A DNA stretch of 60,980 bases, from positions 1 to 60,980 of the forward strand of contig JAZOVZ010000026.1 in the NCBI GenBank assembly GCA_045658965.1. The letters are read 5' to 3'. The notes beneath the pieces are model-generated. The model ran no database searches, was not told where the DNA came from, and saw only the letters and a list, made by a program, of their open reading frames with translations. Below are positions 47,919 to 55,845 of this stretch, piece after piece; the first letter of the stretch is position 1; the number at the start of each line of letters is the position of its first letter. The stretch comes from SVQP01 sp045658965. GTDB lineage: Bacteria > Bacillota > Clostridia > Oscillospirales > CAG-272. The position numbers were made by a program, and so were the translations under genes.

Positions 47919-50255
47919 GTGAAAAGATTTTGTAAAGCGGTTGCTTTTTTGCTGGCATTTTCGCTTTTGGCAGGAGGAATATGCGCTATAGCGGGCTACG
48001 TATATCTGCGCCCGTACATGGATAGCCGCGTGGACGATACGCTGCTGGAGATTGCGCGCTCGGGCGGCACGTCGCGCCTGTATGCGTACGCGTTTTCCGA
48101 TCGCACGGCAAGAGAGGGCGAGGCTTATGAGATAGGACCCTTGTGCGGCGGCAGTACGCTTTACGAATACGCCGGCATTGAGAACATTCCGCGCGCCATG
48201 ATCGATGCCTTTGTTGCAATAGAGGATAAACGCTTTTGGCAGCACGAGGGCGTGGATTTTTTGCGCACGGGTGAGGCGGCACTGGCGTACGTCACAAAAA
48301 AGATTTCCGGCAAGAGCGGAAAATCGTTCGGCGCATCCACCATCACGCAGCAATTGGTCAAAAATCTGACCGGTGATGACCGCGTCAGCATCGACCGCAA
48401 GCTCACCGAAATGTTTTGCGCGCTGGATCTTGAGCGCCGTGCCGACAAGGGCGAGATCCTTGAAATGTATCTCAACGTGATCAATCTGGCAGATGGCTGC
48501 CGCGGCGTGGGAGCGGCTGCAAAGCATTATTTCGGCAAGTCGGTCGAAGGGCTGACGCTTGGCGAATGTGCCTGCATTGCCGCCATTACCAACAATCCCG
48601 CGCGCTATAACCCCTTGACGCATCCGGAGAACAACGAGCAGCGCAGGGGCTTGATCCTTGCATGCATGCTGGAGCAGGGGTATATTGACGAGGATGCATA
48701 TGCACAAGCCATGCAGCCGCTGACCTTTTTTGAGCGGTCGCGCCAAAAGGGAAGGGTGGCTTCGTGGTATGAGGACATGGTGATCGAGGACGTTACGCGC
48801 GACCTTTGCGAAAAATACGGATACTCCCGTGCAGCGGCAAGCGCGCTTGTGTACGGCGGCGGCTTGCGCATCTATGCCGCGATGGATCAACGCGTACAGA
48901 GCATCGTGGAGCGGTATTTTGCCACGACCGATATCTTTGAGCGCGACGAGCGCGCGGGCATGATCGTCATTGACCCCGGGACGGGAGATATTCTCGGTGT
49001 GGCGGGTGCGAACGGTGCAAAGCGCGCCAACCGTGTGCAGAATTACGCCACGGACGCTCTGCTGCCGCCCGGCTCTGCCATCAAGCCGCTTTCTTTATTC
49101 GCGCCCGCGCTGGAGAAGGGCATCATCAATTGGGCAAGCGTATACGACGACGTGCCCTTGCGCTTTGAGGACGAAAAGCCTTGGCCGCGTAACGCGCATT
49201 TTGCCTATCACGGACTGACCGGCGTATCGACTGCGCTTGCCGATTCGGTCAACACGGTGGCGGTGCAGATACTGGGGCAGGTGGGCAAGCGGCAAAGCCT
49301 TGCATTTTTGCGCGAGCAGCTTGGCATGACCTCGCTTGGCGACGGGGATATCACCGAGTCGGGCTTGGCGCTGGGGCAATTTGCGCACGGCGTGACCTTG
49401 CGCGAGCTGACCGATGCCTATACCGTATTCTATGACGGGCATTACCGCCCCGCACGCTCCTATTATCGCGTGACCGATGCCGAGGGTACGGTGCTGCTTT
49501 CCAATATGCAAGAGCCGCGCGAGGTGCTGTCACTCGAAAACGCGGCAATTATGACCAAAATGCTTGAGGGCGTGGTGCAAAACGGCACGGCAAAGGGCAA
49601 GGTCACGCTGGCAGAGCGCGTTGCGGTGGCAGGGAAGACCGGTACCACCCAACGCGGTGTGGACCGCTTGTTCGTGGGATATACGCCTGCGGTGCTGGGC
49701 GGTGTGTGGACGGGGTACGACTATCCCGCAGAGCAAGCGGGCATTGGCACAAACGTCAGCATTCTCGTGTGGGACGAGGTGATGTCACAGCTGTATGACG
49801 CCGGTATTTTTCGGGATGCTCCTGCCGATTTTGCACTGCCCGACACGGTTCATCAAATGGTGTACTGTGCCGATTCGGGGCAGCTGCCCGGGTATGCCTG
49901 CACCTGCGATCTGCGCGGCTCGCGCACGCGCGTGGGGTACTTTACGCACGATAATGCCCCGACGCATATCTGCGGCACGCACGTGCTTGTGCCGTACGAC
50001 GCTGTGTTTGGCGGTGTGGCTTGTCCCGATTGTCCGCTTGAGGCAGTGCGCGACGCAGGACTCTTGCGCGGCACGAGAAGCTTTCCCTTCAAGGTGTTTA
50101 TCAAGGATGCGCCCTATTTCCTTTGGGATGCACCGCCCGCCCAAGGAGCATACCGAGGCGAATGGTATGCCACGCCCTCTAAAACCGAGCCGTGTCCCGC
50201 GCACGGCGATTCCGACTTGGAAAAGGAGGAAGGGCAACTGCGCGAAGCGCAATAA
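47919..50255 (+). CDS. Class A penicillin-binding protein (PBP1-type)
   Basis: Bifunctional peptidoglycan synthase, 778 aa from a GTG at 47919 (after GAGGGG). One membrane helix (about 5-27), glycosyltransferase family 51 domain with catalytic Glu at residue 102 in AIEDKRFWQHEGVD, then a transpeptidase with Ser386 in PGSAIKPLS, the SVN motif and KTGT at 573-576. A Cys-containing C-terminal tail follows. The last codons (LREAQ and TAA) are supplied by the first unit of the hairpin array at 50236. Transcribed divergently from the BofC-like gene. Confidence 0.94.
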   Translation: MKRFCKAVAFLLAFSLLAGGICAIAGYVYLRPYMDSRVDDTLLEIARSGGTSRLYAYAFSDRTAREGEAYEIGPLCGGSTLYEYAGIENIPRAMIDAFVAIEDKRFWQHEGVDFLRTGEAALAYVTKKISGKSGKSFGASTITQQLVKNLTGDDRVSIDRKLTEMFCALDLERRADKGEILEMYLNVINLADGCRGVGAAAKHYFGKSVEGLTLGECACIAAITNNPARYNPLTHPENNEQRRGLILACMLEQGYIDEDAYAQAMQPLTFFERSRQKGRVASWYEDMVIEDVTRDLCEKYGYSRAAASALVYGGGLRIYAAMDQRVQSIVERYFATTDIFERDERAGMIVIDPGTGDILGVAGANGAKRANRVQNYATDALLPPGSAIKPLSLFAPALEKGIINWASVYDDVPLRFEDEKPWPRNAHFAYHGLTGVSTALADSVNTVAVQILGQVGKRQSLAFLREQLGMTSLGDGDITESGLALGQFAHGVTLRELTDAYTVFYDGHYRPARSYYRVTDAEGTVLLSNMQEPREVLSLENAAIMTKMLEGVVQNGTAKGKVTLAERVAVAGKTGTTQRGVDRLFVGYTPAVLGGVWTGYDYPAEQAGIGTNVSILVWDEVMSQLYDAGIFRDAPADFALPDTVHQMVYCADSGQLPGYACTCDLRGSRTRVGYFTHDNAPTHICGTHVLVPYDAVFGGVACPDCPLEAVRDAGLLRGTRSFPFKVFIKDAPYFLWDAPPAQGAYRGEWYATPSKTEPCPAHGDSDLEKEEGQLREAQ

Positions 50256-50320
50256 CACTATGCGAAGCATAATACCACTTGTCCATAGGACAAATATCAC
50301 TGCGCACAGCGCAATATCAC
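50236..50320. repeat. Mini-hairpin array overlapping the PBP stop codon
   Basis: Four units of 20-22 bp with different perfect mini-hairpins (TGCGC-GAA-GCGCA, TATGC-GAA-GCATA, TTGTCC-ATA-GGACAA, TGCGC-ACA-GCGCA) joined by AT(A)xCACT linkers. The PBP stop TAA is in the first linker. Confidence 0.85.
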
Positions 50321-50358
50321 TGCCAAAAGGCTCGGGCATATTCCCGAGCCTTTTGGCA
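50321..50358. terminator. Perfect 16-bp hairpin ending the array
   Basis: TGCCAAAAGGCTCGGG pairs exactly with CCCGAGCCTTTTGGCA across a six-base loop. It may end PBP transcription, though no T-run follows the stem. Confidence 0.7.
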
Positions 50359-50379
50359 TACCATGTACGGGGTGATATG

Positions 50380-50865
50380 ATGAGAAAAGATAATACGAGC
50401 ACACTGACCTGCGCTTTGATCGCGGGCGGTGTGCTGGCACTATTGGGTATGGTCGTGCGGCTTTGGTGGGGCTCGCCCAACGAGGGCATTGCGCAGATGG
50501 GCATCCGCCATCTGCTGCCACCCGTCTGGCTGATGGGCTTTTTGTGGACGCTGTGGTATTTCGTGCTGGGAGCCGTGCTTGGTGCGGTGCTTTGCACGTA
50601 CGGTGGGCATTGCATCGGGGCTTGGCGCGGCGGATTTTTCTTTTTGCTGATGCTGTTTGCTGGATACGTTTGGTATCCTTTGTTTTTCATGCGGCAGAAT
50701 CCGTTGCTTTCGCTGCTTGTGCTGCTTGCCGTGCTGGCGTGTGCTGCGTTGTGTGCTTTGCAATGGCAAGGAGTCTCGGTTTGGGCGGGTGTGGTTGTGT
50801 GGTTACACGTGCTTTGGTTGCTTTACATGTTGATTTTGCAGCTTATCTGTGTATTTAATGTATAA
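50380..50865 (+). CDS. TspO/MBR-like tryptophan-rich membrane protein
   Basis: A 161-aa protein with five hydrophobic segments and many Trp/Leu residues. PPVWLMGFLWTLWYFVLG and WYPLFFMRQNPLLSLLVLL resemble the TspO/MBR family (helices 2 and 4), whose members bind tetrapyrroles or cholesterol-like ligands. The match is by pattern and not strong. GGGGTGAT precedes two adjacent ATG codons (50377 and 50380); the second has better spacing. No promoter is obvious; it follows the PBP array by 22 bases. Confidence 0.6.
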   Translation: MRKDNTSTLTCALIAGGVLALLGMVVRLWWGSPNEGIAQMGIRHLLPPVWLMGFLWTLWYFVLGAVLGAVLCTYGGHCIGAWRGGFFFLLMLFAGYVWYPLFFMRQNPLLSLLVLLAVLACAALCALQWQGVSVWAGVVVWLHVLWLLYMLILQLICVFNV

Positions 50866-50882
50866 AATGTGCAAAAAAACAG

Positions 50883-50911
50883 TTGACAAATGTGGATTTA
50901 TACAGTATAAT
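50883..50911 (+). promoter_or_regulatory. Promoter of the lipoprotein gene at 50946
   Basis: TTGACA (50883-50888), 17 bases, TATAAT (50906-50911); both boxes are perfect. Confidence 0.93.
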
Positions 50912-50945
50912 AGACATGACAAAAAAATGCAAAGGAGATATTGCA

Positions 50946-51371
50946 ATGAAACTTTACAGAGTATTGGCATTGGTACTTGCTATGCTGATGATCGGCTGTA
51001 TCATGGTTGCTTGTGATAAGGCGCCCGAACCGGTCAAAACCAACCTGAATTTGAAGATTTCCATCAAGGACGGTCCTAATGGTGATCTTATTGCGCAGGA
51101 TCCTGAATTCGTTTATACCTACATGAGAGAAGGCGAAGAGCTTCCTACCATTACCGAGGTTCTGATCTATTTCTGTGATATCAACGAAATCAATCTTGAA
51201 TTCCAGGATGAATCGCAGCAGGTTATTACCAAGATCGACACCGTTTCTCCCTCCAGCAAGAGCGAGTTCTGGACCTATGCACTCAACCAGGTAAACAATC
51301 TGGATCTTCCCATGTACCAGCAGACCGTTAAGGACGGCGACGTCATCGTAATTTATCTGGATTCTATCTGA
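50946..51371 (+). CDS. Lipoprotein, possibly DUF4430-like
   Basis: A 141-aa exported protein: signal peptide ending in lipobox IMVAC (Cys near residue 23), then a ~115-residue beta-rich domain ending DGDVIVIYLDSI. The overall pattern (LKISIKDG..., an EVLIYF strand, final GD-hydrophobic strand) recalls DUF4430, a transcobalamin-like fold, but this is a weak assignment. AAAGGAGA precedes the ATG at 50946; the earlier frame start lies inside the promoter. Confidence 0.6.
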   Translation: MKLYRVLALVLAMLMIGCIMVACDKAPEPVKTNLNLKISIKDGPNGDLIAQDPEFVYTYMREGEELPTITEVLIYFCDINEINLEFQDESQQVITKIDTVSPSSKSEFWTYALNQVNNLDLPMYQQTVKDGDVIVIYLDSI

Positions 51372-51387
51372 TAACCAATCATAGTAA

Positions 51388-51418
51388 AAGCGCAACCCGC
51401 ATGGGTTGCGCTTTTTTT
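51388..51418. terminator. Terminator between convergent genes
   Basis: AAGCGCAACCC/GGGTTGCGCTT stem, four-base loop, long T-run on the plus strand. Confidence 0.93.
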
Positions 51419-51425
51419 GCTTGGA

Positions 51426-52511
51426 TTATCTGATAATGCCGCCGCCGATGACAATGTCGCCGTCGTAGATGACTACCGATTGCCCGGGGGCTACCGCGCG
51501 CTGCGGCGCGTCAAACTCCACGTGCAGGGAATCGTTGCCCGTCTGCGTGACGGTAGCGGCTGCGGGGGCGTGCGCATAGCGGATCTTGACCGTGGCACGG
51601 ATAGGCGCGTTCAAGCGTTCTGCCGCGATCAGGTTGATGCGGTCTGCGTCAAGCCGAGTGGTGAAAAGAGCATCGTTTTTGCAAAGCGTGACCGTGTTGT
51701 CGGTCGCGTTTTTGCTTTTGACGTACATGGGCTCGCCAAGTGCGATCCCCAGCCCCTTGCGCTGTCCCACCGTGTAGCGGATGATGCCCGCGTGCTGTCC
51801 GAGCACGTTGCCGTCCTCGTCCACGAAATTGCCGCGGGGGTAGGTCGCTCCCGTGGTTTTGGTGATAAACGCGGCGTAGTCGCCGTCGGGCACAAAGCAA
51901 ATGTCTTGGCTGTCGCTCTTGTGCGCGTTGACAAGACCGTGCTGCTCGGCAATCGCGCGCGCTTCGGCTTTGGTCATGTTTCCAAGAGGAAACAGCGTGT
52001 GTGAGAGCTGCTCTTGCGTCAGCTGCCAGAGAAAATAGGTCTGATCCTTTGAGGGGTCAGAGGCTTTTCTGAGCAGATATCTGCCGTTTTCGGCTTGCTC
52101 GATGCGTGCGTAGTGTCCCGTTGCGATCTTGTCAAAGCCTTGCTCGGTGGCAGCATCAAGCAACGCCCCGAACTTCAAGCAGCGGTTGCAGACCGTGCAA
52201 GGGTTGGGGGTGCGGCAGCTTTGGTATTCTTCAATGAAATCGCGGATGACCGTTTCTTCAAAGCGTGCGCCGAAATCAAGCACCGTGTGCGCAATGCCCA
52301 AATGCTCGCACACCGCGCGCGCGTCGTTCACGTCCTTGTCCGAGCCGCAAACGCGTCCGCCCGTCTGCTCGGGTGCAGGACGCCAAAGCCGCATGGTGCA
52401 GCCCGCGGCATCGTAGCCTGCCTGCTGGCAGAGCAGGGCAGTCACCGCGCTGTCCACACCGCCGCTCATGGCAACGCAGACCTTTTGTTTTTGTGTGTTT
52501 TTATTATCCAT
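51426..52511 (-). CDS. mnmA: tRNA-specific 2-thiouridylase MnmA
   Basis: Adds sulfur to uridine 34 of tRNA-Lys, Glu and Gln. The 361-aa chain has the PP-loop AMSGGVDSAV, the first catalytic Cys in TPNPCTVCNRCLKF, the second in SQDICFVPDGDY, and KDQTYFLWQLTQEQL. The ribosome binding site is weak (AGAAAG), suggesting expression from the gene 28 bases upstream. The cysteine desulfurase often found beside it is not in the window. Confidence 0.95.
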   Translation of the reverse strand: MDNKNTQKQKVCVAMSGGVDSAVTALLCQQAGYDAAGCTMRLWRPAPEQTGGRVCGSDKDVNDARAVCEHLGIAHTVLDFGARFEETVIRDFIEEYQSCRTPNPCTVCNRCLKFGALLDAATEQGFDKIATGHYARIEQAENGRYLLRKASDPSKDQTYFLWQLTQEQLSHTLFPLGNMTKAEARAIAEQHGLVNAHKSDSQDICFVPDGDYAAFITKTTGATYPRGNFVDEDGNVLGQHAGIIRYTVGQRKGLGIALGEPMYVKSKNATDNTVTLCKNDALFTTRLDADRINLIAAERLNAPIRATVKIRYAHAPAAATVTQTGNDSLHVEFDAPQRAVAPGQSVVIYDGDIVIGGGIIR

Positions 52512-52539
52512 TTTCTACTTTCTGTGTGACATTCACTTT

Positions 52540-53811
52540 TTATGCTTTCTTAATGGGAATACAGTAATTCCTATCCGTATGGTGCTTGAACTGCGCGTAT
52601 AAAACGACCTCGTTGCTTTTTCGATCAACGTACGCACGGCTTACATAAGTCCATTTGGGATTTTCGATCTTGTGCATGACATTCCCTCTATGATCAAGAA
52701 GATAAATCAATTCTTTCTCACGCACATCTCTTTTTCCATTCGGAAGATCAAATATTCCTATCAGCTCCGTTCCTCGCACTACATAATACTCGTTTGCTTC
52801 AATAATCTCATGAAAATGGTATATGTTGAGTTTTGAAAGAGACACTTTTAGGATAGGCTCAAGAGTTTTCACATCAATTACCGCAGCAACGTTTTCGCTT
52901 GTGAGAATACCGATGGTTTTTGCGGACATTTCATAGCGCTCACCATCGAACAAAGCTCGCTTCTTGATCGGTTTACCATTTGCATCGAGCAAAATCACGT
53001 GCGTTCCCGTAACGCAAGTTACCGTTTCGTCGCTATGTGGATATACTTGTCCCGCCGAGGTGTACCGAGTTTTCCAGATGATCTTGCCCTTTTTGTTATA
53101 ACACCAAAGACCTTTTATGTCGCTGATCACGTATATTCGCTCTCCGTCATCCGAGATTGCTATACCATGCTGACCGCTGAATACGGTATCCGTATAACAC
53201 TCAAACGTGTATTGTTCACCGTTTTTATAGTAAACTGTCAGAGAACCGGGACCGATCACATCATACGCATCATCTCGTTTTGCTCCGATGGCAATAGATT
53301 TTATGACGGTTGGATGGTCAATATATTCTGTTAAGTATCCTGTACTATGTCCGTTCTCCGCATTGAAAACTCGATATACTTTTCTATTAAACCAATCATA
53401 ACAACTTGTTCTATCGACCATTTGTGTTAGTTCTACCTTGATGCGATCTGAAAGTTCCATAATTTCAAGCCATTTCGCATCTTTACGTATAGAGCTCACA
53501 TTCCAAAGCTCCGTACCTTCAAGCGCTCTGAATTTGCTTGAAAGCTCAAGAGCCATATCAACGATCTCAAGGGTTATTTTGCTCGACAGTCGCAGACGCT
53601 CCAGGTTCTTCTCATTGAGAAACGAAGTACAATCACCGTCAAATTCCTCAAAGATGTGATATGCAATATCTTCGTCCGAAAGGTCAAAAAGAAACGTGCC
53701 GCAATGGCTAAATGCTTCTTTGAAAAAATCGAATTTTTCATTACAAGTTGTTTCGTGTTTCGCAGTGACCGGTTCTATCGGTTCGCTACCGCCGGGCATG
53801 TAGGATTTCAT
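52540..53811 (-). CDS. Protein of unknown function with repeated beta segments
   Basis: A 423-aa soluble protein with no signal peptide and no family I can name. The first ~150 residues are helical. From about 160 onward there are regularly spaced strand-turn units (for example GIAISDDGERIYVISDIKGLW broken by DIKG, VTGTHVILLDANGKP, YLLDHRGNVMHKIENPKW), which suggests a beta-propeller. AAAGGA precedes the ATG. AT-rich, and four bases downstream of the MGAWG protein gene, so the two form a pair. Confidence 0.5.
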   Translation of the reverse strand: MKSYMPGGSEPIEPVTAKHETTCNEKFDFFKEAFSHCGTFLFDLSDEDIAYHIFEEFDGDCTSFLNEKNLERLRLSSKITLEIVDMALELSSKFRALEGTELWNVSSIRKDAKWLEIMELSDRIKVELTQMVDRTSCYDWFNRKVYRVFNAENGHSTGYLTEYIDHPTVIKSIAIGAKRDDAYDVIGPGSLTVYYKNGEQYTFECYTDTVFSGQHGIAISDDGERIYVISDIKGLWCYNKKGKIIWKTRYTSAGQVYPHSDETVTCVTGTHVILLDANGKPIKKRALFDGERYEMSAKTIGILTSENVAAVIDVKTLEPILKVSLSKLNIYHFHEIIEANEYYVVRGTELIGIFDLPNGKRDVREKELIYLLDHRGNVMHKIENPKWTYVSRAYVDRKSNEVVLYAQFKHHTDRNYCIPIKKA

Positions 53812-53815
53812 TGAA

Positions 53816-54754
53816 TTATCCTTTCTTGAAAAGAGAAAACCATTTCGGTTTCTTACTTGCTTTCGTTTTCAAAATACAATCTATCAGATACGTATCACCG
53901 TTATAACGGTTCGACGGTGTTCCTAAAGTAAGGTGGTGTGCCATCTTATTAGCATCTATGTTTTCTTCTATCCCTTTTTTATTGTTGCCAATAACCTTAT
54001 ATCCTCTTTTCTTAAAATAGAAAAGTGAGCTTTCGCAATAAAAATAATAGCTTTTTTTATTGGGAGGATCATTATAAGCTATGCGTCCTTCCTTATATGC
54101 CCAATTATTGTCTTTCAGTTGCGACATATCGGGGATCTCATCAAAAAAATCGCAATAAAGCTGATATATGATCCAATGGTCAGCAACCTCGGGAACCATC
54201 TTCGATCTGTACGATATGTGGTCTTTCACCTTTCTGATCACGACATACTTTCCGTCCATTAACTTAAAGTAATCTTCGTCAAAACTGCTTTCATCCGCCA
54301 AATAACATTTATCCTTTGTTTGGAGCTGAAAGGCAATGTAATCGCCAATGTCAAAGACCGAATCAAGGTACAAATCCACTTTGATTTTCTTTTTGGCGGG
54401 TTGTGGAGACAGTAACATTTCTCTGAACTCCGAAAGCGCCTTTTTTCTTTTATTAAGCGTTTTCTCGCCCTCGTCTACCCATATTTCAAGACCGAAGCCG
54501 GTGTCGATCATATTAACAGCCGTATCTCTGACCTCATCGGTCAGGATGCCTTTTTTCCACATGAAGTTGGCAAGAGAATAATAGTAGTCACACCAATCGC
54601 TCTCGTCCGATTCGTCATATCCGTCGGCTCTGACGTACGCGTCAATTTTGGCAAGCGCGGTCTCTACGTCATAGTAAGAAAACGCCGCTTGGAATTCCTT
54701 TTTTAAATCCTGCGCTGCATCATTTGATGTGATTCCAACACCCCAAGCGCCCAT
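53816..54754 (-). CDS. 'MGAWG' family protein (DUF4259-like N-terminus)
   Basis: A 312-aa soluble protein beginning MGAWGVGITSNDAAQDL, the signature start of a widespread family related to DUF4259, some members of which occur near toxin or immunity loci. The N-terminal ~110 residues are helical and acidic; the rest is mixed and ends in a basic KKG tail. AAGGAGG precedes the ATG. AT-rich accessory gene, paired with the 52540-53811 gene. The function is unknown; the immunity idea is speculation. Confidence 0.55.
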   Translation of the reverse strand: MGAWGVGITSNDAAQDLKKEFQAAFSYYDVETALAKIDAYVRADGYDESDESDWCDYYYSLANFMWKKGILTDEVRDTAVNMIDTGFGLEIWVDEGEKTLNKRKKALSEFREMLLSPQPAKKKIKVDLYLDSVFDIGDYIAFQLQTKDKCYLADESSFDEDYFKLMDGKYVVIRKVKDHISYRSKMVPEVADHWIIYQLYCDFFDEIPDMSQLKDNNWAYKEGRIAYNDPPNKKSYYFYCESSLFYFKKRGYKVIGNNKKGIEENIDANKMAHHLTLGTPSNRYNGDTYLIDCILKTKASKKPKWFSLFKKG

Positions 54755-54841
54755 AACTGCCTCCTTACGATTGATTTTTGATCTTTTGGGTTAAAAGCCC
54801 CGGTGATTTCGTATCGCGCATCCGCTGCGGGGAGCATGTCC

Positions 54842-55098
54842 GTGTGGTGCCCCTTTTCCCGCGGACGCTCGCGCCGCCGTGCTCTGCTTCGCTGCGGGTC
54901 CTCTTCCCCGTAGGGGACGCCTTTGTAACGCGCATCCGCCCTGTTTGCTTGTCCGTTAGGGGGAACTGTAACCTGCTATCCGTCTAATACGCCCAACCGC
55001 TGCGGGCAAGTTCGATAAGGCGTCCCCTACGGGGAAGAGGACCCGCAGTGGAGCGAGAACGCAGTGAAGCGGAACGCCCGCGGGAAAAGGGGCACCAT
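54842..55098. repeat. Inverted repeat with ~82-bp GC-rich arms
   Basis: 54842-54923 and 55017-55098 are inverted copies: GGTGCCCCTTTTCCCGCGG at the outer ends, GGGTCCTCTTCCCCGTAGGG toward the inner ends, with a more variable middle. Bases 54755-55173 hold no gene. Confidence 0.85.
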
Positions 55099-55173
55099 AC
55101 GGTGAAGCTTCCCGTCTTAAAGCTTTTTTTTCTTTGGTGGTGCATTGCGGTAGCAAGCCCCGCTTACAAACAA

Positions 55174-55686
55174 TCAGACCTGCCTGTCTCCCCACGTGAA
55201 CTGCGTCAGCTCGCCCTCGGTCTGCAGCTGCGCAAAGTCATCTTGTCTGAGCACCTCGTAGACCGCGATGGCGACCGAGTTGGAGAGGTTGAGCGAGCGC
55301 AGCGTGGGGCGCATGGGAATGCGCACGCAATCGTCGGGGTGGGCGGCAAGCAGATCCTCGGGCAGTCCCTTGGTCTCCTTGCCGAACATCAAAAATACCT
55401 CGTCGGGGTAGTCGATCTCGGCGTAATTGTACTTTGCTTTGGTGGAGAAATAGTAGACCTTGGCACCCTCGTGCTTGGCGTAAAAATCATCAAGTCCGTC
55501 GTAATAGGTAATATCCAGCTTGTCCCAGTAGTCAAGTCCGGCGCGCTTTAAGTGCTTATCGGTCACGGTAAAGCCCATGGGGCGGATGAGGTGCAGCGAC
55601 GCACCCGTTGCCGCGCAGGTGCGCGCTATGTTGCCCGTGTTCTGCGGGATCTCGGGCTGGTGAAGAACGATGTGTATGTGTTTCAT
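55174..55686 (-). CDS. trmL: tRNA (cytidine(34)-2'-O)-methyltransferase TrmL
   Basis: SPOUT-family enzyme methylating the ribose of the wobble base in tRNA-Leu. 170 aa, with IHIVLHQPEIPQNTGNIART at the start, MFGKETKGLP in the knot, and RIPMRPTLRSLNLSNSVAI at the SAM-binding end. AAGGA precedes the ATG. Single gene with a good promoter. Confidence 0.95.
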   Translation of the reverse strand: MKHIHIVLHQPEIPQNTGNIARTCAATGASLHLIRPMGFTVTDKHLKRAGLDYWDKLDITYYDGLDDFYAKHEGAKVYYFSTKAKYNYAEIDYPDEVFLMFGKETKGLPEDLLAAHPDDCVRIPMRPTLRSLNLSNSVAIAVYEVLRQDDFAQLQTEGELTQFTWGDRQV

Positions 55687-55715
55687 AAGGAAAATCCTTT
55701 CGTTGTCATGCCATT

Positions 55716-55744
55716 ATTATAGCGATTTTTGCCCGGTTTTTCAA
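55716..55744 (-). promoter_or_regulatory. Promoter of trmL
   Basis: Minus strand: TTGAAA (55739-55744), 17 bases, TATAAT (55716-55721). Confidence 0.88.
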
Positions 55745-55845
55745 GTATTCTTTGAAAATTTACAAATATTTTATCTATTACATGAAATTATAGTATATAA
55801 TAAGGGGAATATAATGCGATAATATGTGTTTTGGAGGAAATATAT

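Noticed and set aside
49795..50376. A long N-terminal extension of the TspO-like gene overlapping the PBP gene
   Set aside because: The frame is open by chance in the GC-rich PBP 3' end; the ribosome binding site and hydrophobic protein begin at 50377-50380.
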